Assembly: GCA_019059635.1 (NCBI GenBank)
Contig: JAGVRJ010000003.1
Location: forward strand, 1,488,001-1,552,000
Source: Proales similis
Lineage: Eukaryota; Rotifera; Eurotatoria; Ploima; Proalidae
Length of the DNA: 64,000 nucleotides
Direction of reading: 5' to 3'
Positions 1 through 10,100 of this stretch are shown here, piece by piece. The number at the start of each line of letters is the position of its first letter. The stretch's first letter is position 1. The notes beneath the pieces were generated by a model that saw nothing but the letters and a program-made list of their open reading frames with translations, was not told the origin of the DNA and did no database searches. The position numbers and the translations under genes are program-made.

Positions 1-3000
1 TCATGAATGCCTCGTACTGCCAGCTGCTGACTGACATAAACCATAATTTCAACAGTCTGATCGAATTTTGCAAGACGCAAGCTGTCACTTGCCTGCTTGT
101 GTTTGTTTTCTTTCAAAAACTAACTCGCTTCTTAAGCTCTGCTGCTCGACTTGTTTGATACGCAGGCTAGAGCCCGATCTTTGATAATGCGTGAATGAAA
201 GGCAAAAAGAGTTTTCCTCCGGTCCGGGCAGAACAACTTGAGTTCTCAAAGTTCCGACGCGATCAGAGCCTTTCATGCTCACAAAGTCGTTGCCTTTTGT
301 TTCGAGTTTTTTTTTTTAAGGAAAACTCAAAGCTGCAGTTTGAAACTACCTTGCATCCACTTCGCATCTTCTCGTCGGCCTGCTTGCATCAAGCACTCTT
401 TCTCTTTGCCTCTACTGCACTTGACCGGAAACGAATCTTGATTTTGTTGGGGCATTCTTGAAAAGAAGCCGAGAATAGGAGAGAGCTGCAATACTCACAC
501 GGGTCACAAGAGACGGCTGAATAGCAGGTGCGCTGAGTAAACTGATCAAGTTCACTTTGGCATTCAGCTTTTACACTCTGAAGGCCATAGCCGCACGATG
601 AAGAGCAAGGGGTCCACTTTCGCTCGCCCTCACAATCCGGCTGCTCGACGGCTGAGTTGGCCCCACTGGGTATCGGCTGACGACACTCGGAATAATTCAT
701 GCAAGGCCTCAAATCATAGCCAGAGCCAGGGCATTTTGAATGAACAGAACAGAATCGCTGACGAAATGAAAATCCTTTGCCTTGAAAAAAGAAATAAAAA
801 TAAAACAAAAAGAACGTGAGACGAATTCAAAGAAGAGAATATTTCAACCACAACGAACTGAACAGAGCGACCAGTTTGACCAAGAAGACCAGCCGCTCTC
901 GGCCTGGAAACAATCCTTTTGGCTGCTACAAGCACGATGTTGGATAGTCTTTGAGCAAACGCGTCCTGACGAACACAATCTTCGCCTGAACTGAGTTCCG
1001 TTTCCACCTGTGTTCATTTGATTAGGCCAGCTCATTCTTCTTGACGTTTATTCGAGCTACTAAACTCACATTTGGAAGAGCATTCACTCCATTTACTCCA
1101 TTCCTTGATCTCAGGCGATTTGCAATGACGCTGCTCACAAGGCCGAATCTCTTTGTTGGCTCCGGTGCATTCGTTTTTAATTCTGACGTGATTGTTCTCA
1201 ATGTGCGGAATTCGACACTTGCGAGTGCGAATGGCGAAGCTTGTGTTGCGTTTGCACTCACACTCGCTCCATTCGCTCCATTCTGACCAAGAGGCAGTGC
1301 GAGTTTCGCTCTGATCTGAAATCCGAACAAGTTAAGCCATAATGAACGAGCCTTTAGAATAGGAAGCGCTCTTACCAGAGCAGGTTTGAAGTTGGCACAC
1401 TCTCAGTTCGGATCCAACGCCCACACATCCTGATCCGAGGCAGGTTCGATATCTTTCTTGAATTTGATTGCAATGGTAGCCTTCATTACATTATCGTAGT
1501 GAACAAAATGCGATTAATGGCTCGCCAACAAAAATGCATTTTTACACTTGGACCATTCGGACCATTCGGTCCATATGCCGTCGCTTTTCTCTTGGTGAAC
1601 GCACTCGGCATCGTCGAAAGAAATGTCGTCGACCGCGATGTCTCCGAATTTCCAGTCAATCACTTCAGCTTCGATGTAAACGACGGACGACGGTGGCAAA
1701 AGTTGAATATTGACAGATGCCTGCTGCCAGCGAGCGCTCTGGTTGCCCGATCGCTGCCAAACTAACTTGTTCGAACCGTCGGCGTACTGCTTAGCGCCAG
1801 TAAGTTGAGAAGGATTAAAAATGATTGTGAAAAATGGACGCATGGGCGCACTCACAGCCACTCGAACAGTCAATGTGCCGATAACAGGCGAGTCAATGTT
1901 GTTGGGCGGATCGCAATACATGTGATACGAAAATCTCAGGCATTTGCTGACGGCCTTGAACGCGATGATCTCGGGCGATTTCAAAACCGCACTCGCAAAT
2001 GATTTGCTCTGGTCGTAGCTGTTCAAATAAATGTACGTCGATCCTAATAATTGAATGATTGTTCATCTATTACGGCGTTCTCAATTCTCCTCTCTAAAGC
2101 CTACCTGCATCGAAGGCAGAAATCTGCGGTCCCGTTCTGAATGGCAAGTTGTCTTTGAGAAATTCAAGCTGGCACTTGGTTAGGCCTACGACAGTTAAAG
2201 CTTAGAGGGTAGGCTTCAGTCAAGCTGAATGGAATGCGGCAGACCCCGATTTAGGGTCCAGTCGTCGGAATCGCGTCGCTTCTCCTGAATCCAATCACAC
2301 AAGTCAGTTTCAAAGTCGCAGCTCAGTCGCGGCGTGAGTTTGATTTGGCGTTTGACTTGAGAAAACTCAAAGCCAGACACTCAAAAGCCGGCACATATCA
2401 GACGGAAACAAACCTTCATTGGTCTTGAGCATCTCACACCTATCGCCTGTGAAATGTTCAGTGCATTGACAGCGGCAGCTTTTGTCCACAAATCCTTCGT
2501 TAAGGCACTCAACCAATGGCTTCGAACAGTCGGCTACAAGATGAGGACAAATGATTTCTGAACGGGGGCTTGATCAAGAGGGTCTCCTATTATCCCACCA
2601 TCACACTCGTACGCCATATTTGCCATTTTGACGTCCGAAAAGCTTAAAGTGAACCTCTGTCCCATGAGAAAGCTCCGACGAGGATCTTAATTGTCCAACG
2701 TGTTTTCGAAAGGCGAAGAAATCGACTGCCTTGCCAGTTTACCCTTAGCCTCCAGTAGACCACCCTTGAGTTTTTCTTTGTTCGTTACAAGTTCAAGCGC
2801 AAAGATTTTAAGTTTACCTGTGACGAGTAATGCATGATCGAAAAAAGATCATAGTAGACTCTGTTTAGATAAGACTGGTTAGAACTTAACGAAGCAAATA
2901 GAAGATGAAGAAAGCCACCCCAAGTAGTCAGGCGCGCCATTGTCCATGATGTCGTATTGAACTTTTTGAAAGGATTGCATCTTTTCGTAATGAACTTTGA

Positions 3001-3953
3001 TGTGTTCACTGCGGTCCACTCTTGTGTGCTCGTGTCTGAAGCCGATCACATGGCCGATTTCGTGAATAGCCGATCCAAGCTTCAAAGCGTGCTCAAGCGA
3101 GTAAATTCGATTCGAGACCTGAAATATGGAACGTACCGGACAATGCTCGGGCAAATAGACATCGGAGATTCCCTCGTCTGCAAACGGATCTAAAACGTAG
3201 CCGACTCGGGCGGCACAACTTGATCAAACCGTGCTTCAGATTCGATTCGAGTGTTGAAAATGTACTCGGCAAGACTTACTGGCCTCGATTCTTGATGAGC
3301 ATTTTTGATTCGTAGCCTGAGTGCTTTTTGCTATCAAATGGTTCAAACCTGATGCAGGTCTTCTCCTCCCAGATTTGAGAGGCCTGGAAAAACTTTTCTC
3401 TAACAGCCTCGTCTTTTGGAGAGAAATCGGCTTTTCGTTAAATTTCAGGCTAAGCGCAGATGCAGGTCTAACTCACTGGCGTCTGAATCGAATTCAAAAG
3501 GTATGGTACGATTTGGCCATCTGGTCGAGTGGCCTCGGTATTCCTTTGAAATTATTCTTCTCTTTGACCTTGAGTGAACTTGTTGCTTTATCTTAATGAT
3601 GACTACAGCGGGTTTAATAAATTTTTTGCCTTTTTGAATGCCTTGAGCGACCGACTACAATGTCACCCTCGACTATAAGCGATTCAGAGTTTTCTTCAAA
3701 CTCAAGCAAGCCAGTTGGCGCCTCGTCTGCGTTTACGAGCCGCCTTCTTCTCGCATGCTGACTTGAACGAGAGCTGTTGCCCAAGACAATCATTCCTTGA
3801 CTCAGAAATGCGTCTTGTTCTTTGCCAAGTTCATTGAATCCCGTCTTAAATTGGAACAGGTCTCATATTGGCTGGACGCAATTGCTTCTAGTAACTCACC
3901 TCAGACAAACAAAGGCACAGGCCGGCAAGTAAATAGAATATTCCAATAGACAT
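1..3953 (-). CDS. Secreted astacin metalloprotease with EGF, MAM and five TSP1 modules (3' end outside window)
   Basis: Multi-exon minus-strand gene. The first exon (ATG at 3953) encodes a signal peptide, MSIGIFYLLAGLCLCLS. The catalytic domain is read across several exons: mature-type start with WPNRTIPFEFDS (about 3480-3545), then IWEEKTCIRF, then CAARVGYVLDPFADE, then the full zinc motif HEIGHVIGFRHEHTRVDR (about 3010-3065) and the Met-turn SIMHYSS (about 2820-2850). All zinc ligands are present, so it should be an active extracellular protease. An EGF-like module follows (about 2420-2540), then a MAM domain starting CDFETDLCDWIQ and ending with GDIAVDDISF (about 2340 to 1590). Five thrombospondin type 1-like repeats with WxxW cores follow (about 1570 to 500). 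A second MAM-like segment lies at 280-1 and runs off the edge. Known family role: cleavage of matrix or developmental substrates. The substrate here is unknown. Exon edges were not all fixed. Confidence 0.88.
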
Positions 3954-4542
3954 ATTTGAGTTGACAACCGATGCAAAGTGTGTGCTGATCTGAGCCGCGC
4001 CAGGGTGCGTCAATATTTTAAGTCGATAGAGCTGGTTCATTAACCTTTTGGAGAAACCTTTTGCGGCGCGTATTGCACAATCTGTGTCTAAACCAGCGCA
4101 TATTTCCCATCATACGTCGATGTTCACTCGCTGCCTGGGCCGGTCAGTGCCCTGGCCACTTGGGCCTAATCACTGCATTAGCTGCATGCGATTATACGCG
4201 AGCGAGGCAAGGGATCGAGGGATCAGGCTAAGCCTAGTCGGCTTATTCTATTCTCCTTATCCTGCAACACTACGCCTAACACTTGAATTCAAACAAGCGC
4301 CATTTTGAGTTTGAACTGAAAAGCATTGTTCTCTCATCCTTGAGCATTCTCTCTACTCTTTCTTGTGTTTATGTGTAAGCAGCCAAATATGGAAATGAGA
4401 CATTCAAGCGATTTGAGTTCAAATCGAAACTAAAGAGAGAACGAAGCATAAAGAGAGAGACTAAAGAGAGAACAAAGCAACGCGACAGAGAGTTTGTTGG
4501 ATATCTTCTTTATTTGGTCAATTATGAGCTTTGTCTCGATGA
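3954..4542. other. Intergenic region between astacin gene start and CFAP90 stop
   Basis: No coding exon recognised. It should hold the promoter of the astacin gene, which is transcribed leftward, and the 3' flank of CFAP90. A purine-rich repeated block lies at 4429-4473. A polyadenylation signal (AATAAA on the minus strand) lies at 4509-4514, about 30 bases after the CFAP90 stop. Confidence 0.6.
4429..4473. repeat. Short purine-rich direct repeats
   Basis: The 14-mer ACTAAAGAGAGAAC occurs at 4429-4442 and again at 4460-4473, 31 bases apart, with a degenerate third copy of the AAAGAGAGA core at about 4450-4460 between them. This looks like a small decayed tandem repeat. No function is evident. 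Confidence 0.7.
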
Positions 4543-5037
4543 TCAAAGTCGATGCGAAGCGGCGGATAGATCGTTGATTCCGTTACGATTATAGAATTCG
4601 CTTTTCACAGTGCCAATGCGAACAAAGCGTCGATCGGGCGGATCGATCGCATTGCCGTATTCGACCTTGACAGGCTGCTGGCGTTCAATTTTCATCGCAT
4701 GCCAGCCGTACTGAGATGAGGTTCTGTTCGGAAACGGTTTGGTGATCTCTTCTCGCCAAATGTCCAGCTCATTGTGTCGTGCGTGGCGTCTATCGCAACG
4801 ATGCAGCTTTTGATTGAAGCCTGCTAGGCTGTGCAGGTCGATGGAAGAACTGGCCGGCTCGTGTTGCCGATGCTTTTTATTAAACACACTGCGCTCGGCA
4901 GTTTCGTACGAACGACTCACCGGCACATGGCTGAAGGCGGATAGCTCGCAAGGTCGACCATACAGTTGATAGTGATCATTGCTTTCGGTTTCAATAATAA
5001 ACAAATGCTTTTTATTTGACAGCTCGTTCGACTCCAT
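4543..5037 (-). CDS. CFAP90: CFAP90 (C5orf49) homologue, ciliary microtubule inner protein family
   Basis: Single-exon reading frame of 164 residues. It resembles vertebrate CFAP90 from memory: an early LSAFSHVP element (residues about 34-41), the motif FNQKLHRCDRRHARHNEL in the middle (about 75-92), a TSSQYGWH element, then a C-terminal block with IDPPDRRFVRIG and ending FYNRNGI. The human protein is about 147 residues, so the length fits. The known context is the axoneme of motile cilia. Here that is by homology only. No signal peptide or membrane segment is seen. The AATAAA signal at 4509-4514 supports the 3' end. An upstream ATG in another frame at 5174 was not used. Confidence is limited because the match rests on short remembered motifs. 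Confidence 0.72.
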   Translation of the reverse strand: MESNELSNKKHLFIIETESNDHYQLYGRPCELSAFSHVPVSRSYETAERSVFNKKHRQHEPASSSIDLHSLAGFNQKLHRCDRRHARHNELDIWREEITKPFPNRTSSQYGWHAMKIERQQPVKVEYGNAIDPPDRRFVRIGTVKSEFYNRNGINDLSAASHRL

Positions 5038-7189
5038 TCGTTTTTATTTCTCTTGACGTGTGACAGGCTTTTACGCCGTCTGTTTAGAATGGCGTTCATT
5101 TTTACTTTTAGCTCATGTCTTTGGTTACTAGCGTTACAAGTAATTATGAGCGCGCCAGAGTGAAAGTATCTCACCCAAAAAACTTGTTACGAATCACGTA
5201 AAGAGCAGAGTAATTAGGAAAGCACAAAGAGCTGCTTAAGTAACTAGAGTGCAATTAAACCAGGGTTCGAGCACGACCGGTCCAAAATTGTTTGAGCATA
5301 GAACTAGAGAGAGAGGGAGATGGAGGAAGGGAGACTCTTTTAACGCGACCTCGATTAATTGACAGTTTTTGGACACCATTTGGATTCTAGCAGCGGCAAT
5401 TTTGAGAGAAAGGGACCTGGGAAATCGATTCGTATTTGTTGATCTAGGCATGAGAGTCTTGAGGCAGGAAAAGATAAAAATCAAACGCCAGTTCAACAGC
5501 TGTGCGCTTTCCTTGTTTCGAGGCAGCAGTCTTGGCCGATGTCAAGGTTCTAGTCGAGCCGGATCATGGAGACTCATGAAGATCATGGGATCATGGAGAC
5601 TAAATAAAAACGCTAGAATTGAGGAAAACTGAATTTCCTCTGACGGTATGCTGAGCTGAATGTAATCCGAATCTGCTTACAGGAAGGCAGCACGAGGAGA
5701 AACGAGCTTATCAGCATTTGCATGTAAATTGGAACCATGCGCGTGTTAACACGTTCAATTAGATTTCACAGGCTAATTGAAGTGAAAAGAACAGAACCTG
5801 CTAGCTGTGAATGATTCGGACGCTGCTACTCGCTCGCGTAGTTTGACGTTTATTTGGATTCGGTAGATGTGCTCACAGATCGACGCCGCTAACTTCATTC
5901 CAGCCGCCTCTACATAATTTGCTGCGCTCCTGTGCGCCAGCTTTTCCATTTCAATAATTCTTTCTTTTTTTTTTTCTATGATTGTTTAATGCAGTCTCGG
6001 CTTGGCACAACTTTTGATAAGCCACAGGTTCAACTCAGATTTCAGATCGACTCCTGCTTGCTTGCATTGAGCTCTCTATTTTCAATTTTGTTTATTTGAC
6101 AAACTCGGCGCTTTTTTTCCCGATTAGTTAAAATAATTATCAAATTTTTATTGGTTTTCCTCTCAATGTGTCTATTTGATTGAAAAATTCAATTCAATAA
6201 TTCAACAAAAGCATAATCACTGTTGTTGCTTTTTTTTTATTAAAGTGCCAACCGCTCGAGCAGTAATCATTTACATTTGTTTAATCAAAGATTGTTCGGC
6301 TGAGTGCTCGATGCAAATAAATGAAATCAATGATGTTATTGTGCGAAGTGAATGGCAGATCCTCACAAATTGAGCGTCAATGAACTAACAACCGCAATTA
6401 ATCAAGTGAAACTAAACCGATAGACGCATAAAAGCAAGCGCGAACATGAGTTGAAAATCAAACGCCGATCGCTTCTATCCTATCACACAAATCGAGGCGG
6501 CAGTCATCGCTCAAACGAGAGCATCTTTGAATTAACCGTGCACGCTCGTCCTGCAACGAGGACAATCGGGCTGGTGTGAATATTGAACCATCCGAACATA
6601 ATCTATTGTGGCGAATTTTGCACGAACAGATCGTACGGCTCAGCATTGTCACACAGGTGTTTCCATCTCAGAAGAGCCGACGTGCGTATTTCTATTTATT
6701 TTAAAATAAAAAGCGACCTGTGTGTGTGTTGAATTCGATTTTTATTACACAATTTGTCAAATAATTATTATTTTCGCTCCTCGGATTGGATTCGATTTCA
6801 ATCGATAGACAGAATGTGGCCTGAATGCTTATGCCAATCTGGCCCGGCCTTTGTTTCTGCCAAATTGACTCGAGCGCATTGAATCACAATTCCGGATATG
6901 TGCCCGACGTCAGACCAGTCATAATTACATATGTTTTAAAATTTAAATGCTCACACTTAAGCCGATCTGGTGGCGTGACGTTAAAGCATTTCTCTCTAAT
7001 CTGCTCTGCTTTGCCCGTCCCTTCTTTCTCTTGTGCTCATTCATTGTGTGTTGCTCATAGAAATCGGACATTATGCAACTGAGACAGAGCCGAATCATTC
7101 AATAGAGCCAGAAGAGAAAGGAACAATTAAAATAAAACACGAAAAAAGCCTGCTCGGTTTGCCATCCAATTAAAGCATCAAACAGCCTA
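5038..7189. other. Divergent intergenic region, CFAP90 / KCNQ
   Basis: About 2.15 kb between the divergent starts of CFAP90 (-) and the long KCNQ N-terminus (+). It contains A/T-rich runs and poly-T stretches but no reading frame with recognisable protein features. It presumably holds both promoters. No conserved element was recognised. Confidence 0.55.
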
Positions 7190-10100
7190 ATGAGAGGATC
7201 TAACTCGATCAACTCGTTTCAGTCATCTAATGATGACCACTATGAGTACACGAGCGGAAATCCTTTCAAGAAACCAATGATACCCATTCGCGAGCTTGAC
7301 TTTGAAAGTCGCATCATGTTCAACGTGAGACTTCCAAAGAAGAAACATGTCGACTACAAGCACAAGAACGATTACGTTATCGATCCGCCCATCTACAGGG
7401 AGGCCGAATCGCAGCAAATGTTTCTCAAGCCATTTAAAGACTGCTTTGAACACGACGCCGACCAGAGCGACGTGCAATCGTTCAATCTTGTTGAAGAGAG
7501 TCCAATATTAACTGCATCTCGCGATCTAAATTACTCAAACAAGAGTTGGCCGCGTCCCCAGGGGCACCAAGTAAATAGACTAATTTGCAATGCTTCGCCA
7601 AACGTTTCGACTCGCCCTAATCTCGAACCATCTAACTAAAGGGTGCTGCGCCAGATCCATCAGTCGGGCAGACTGCGAGCATTTTAAAACCAAGCACTTC
7701 ATGTAAGAGCATCAGTTGCACATCTTTTGGTTAAAGTCAAAAGCTATTTTTTTTTCAGTAAAAAAACCGGCCTGTTCAATGAGGTACAGAAATAGACAGC
7801 AAGGTGATTAGAGCTTGATTCGAGTCAGTTGGCGCTCTTTTTAAAATAAATTTGCTGTTTTTTTTTTACAGACAAGGACGACGATCAGATGATAGACTCG
7901 ATTCGTCCGTTCGAAAGACGCCGATGTCAATCAAGAAGCAAATCAGTCGCTCACAAAAATCACAAATACCGCGTGTGGCAGTGCAAGTTGTACAACTTTT
8001 TGGAGCGACCACGCGGCTGGCAAGCTGGCCTCTATCATGTTCTTATGTAAGTAGACGGGAAGCTCATTTACATTGGTTTTTGGTTGCGCGGCGAGAGAAT
8101 AGAAATTCTTCGTCAAACTGAATCATGCTCGGCTGCTGTGAGTGTGCGTTTGCTATCGCAAATCAAATTAGGAATGTGAAGCGTGAATGCGTACTTTTTG
8201 ATTTGTTCTACTCAAACGCAACAACGCCTGTCTGTCTGCGGGCTCGGCCGTTCGTATGATAAGAGAATTTATCCCAAATTGAATCTTTAATCACGCTTGT
8301 TCGAGGCAGTTGTTTCAAGAATTGAGAGCAAATTAAGAGATTGAGATGCAGGAGGAATGCCGCTTGCCCGACTGCGGCCTCACGCCATCAATGGAGAATA
8401 AAGCTGCAGAGAAGCAAGCCAAACAAACGACGCACTCTTGCTTGCTCGAGCTCAGCTCGCTGGTTTTAAATAAACGCCTGCGGCTAATTAAGTAAACTGC
8501 ACCATTTCCTGCTTTCTAAGCCACGCGCAACGCTCAACCTCACCTTACCGTATTCTCAATTCTATTATCGACAGGCCCAGCTATCAAGTGGAGTTTGGCT
8601 CGTTTCAATCCTCACCTCGACCACCCGCCTCGAGTGCATTGAATACAAAAATTAGCCCCTTAATTATCCTCTAATTGAACATTTTCATCAACTACAGCGC
8701 GCGTTTACAAGCAAATCAACTTGGTCCGACCAAATTCAAAATATTAATGCGTTCGATCATTATTCAAGTTGGTGTAAGAGCTCCTGACGCCAAACAATTC
8801 TCACTTGTTAGCATTCTATTTTGCTTTCACTTTTTTTTTTCTCGTTCGCTCGCCGACCTCTTGCAAACTTGCTTGCCCCGCATGCTCACCCACCTACTTT
8901 CTCCTGCTCTTTGTACTCCTTTGTCCTTTCTCTCTCTCTCTCTCTCTCTCTCGCTTTCTGTTTTTTTCTTTCGGCTTTTGCTAAGGAAAAAAAACCGCTC
9001 ACAGAAAATAGAGAAACTATCGGACTATTTAAATATTGCGTGTTTTAATTAGGCGGCGGCAGTCTTAGCGATGCTGTATGGCCGCTTGCTGCAGAGGAAA
9101 ATAAATGGCAATGATGAATGCTTGACTGCGAGCAAGCATTTAGCGCCGATTTGTTTTCAATTCATTAGCTAACACATAGCTAGTGGCGTATGCGGCTTTT
9201 GTTGAAGCCCGCGCCCGTTGTGTCGCTTTATTTCCACTCGTTTGCATTGCATTGCGAGTCACTCGACGGCGTTTACTTTGTGTACGCGGCGGCCAAACGC
9301 GCATCAGCCAGAGCTCGCTTGCTTAATTCATTCAATGCTGCTTTCCATTTCCGTCAGGGCTGTCGATTCGAATTTAAAGCTTTCCGAATGAGCCATCCGG
9401 CATCGTCTTGGCCAACTTGATGCTCGCCATTTATCAATATGACGCGTTCATTCGCGCATCTTATCGAGCGGCTTTCTTTGTTGTCTAGATTCAGCCAGTT
9501 TAAACACGCGTTCACTTTGTTTTTTTTTTATTTATTTATATATAAACAAGGCGTTTTGGTGCCTAAGTTTGCCTCAGCTACGCGAACGCTAGTCAGCCGC
9601 TCAATCAGGTTGCGATCCATAGTGGTAAATGACTTGAACAGATTTTTGCTTGATTCTTGCTGCATGTACCAGTTTCCCTTATGGGAGATCCAAAGTGTGA
9701 ATCTCCGTTCGTTGTAGTACTTTGTTTCATTCTTTCTGGCTTCACTTTTCAATGGCTTTCCGATACTTTTCACTTAAACAGAGTGAACACCAAAAGGCTC
9801 GATTAAATCAGAGCACTTAATTTTGTCTAGAGTCAACCTACCTGTCCGCACTCATCCCTACCTTACCCTTCCCCCTTTTGTGCGTCATTAACTAACGGTC
9901 TATCATTCAATGAGGCGTAAATTATCGGTAAAAAATCCAGTAGCAAACTTTCCACCGCTCACCTATCAAAGAGCCAAGTCCGATATGTCGCTGATCGAAA
10001 ATCGGTTCGAGCGCAAAAAGTTCCTGCCCAAAGTGAGAGGCAACGAAAAGAAGGGCTCCCAGGGCATGCACAGCTCAATTAGAGGCCAGGGGCATCGAAT

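Noticed and set aside
6458-6652. Minus-strand 64-codon frame with several Cys.
   Set aside because: No signal peptide, no splice partner or family match; it could be chance in an intergenic region.
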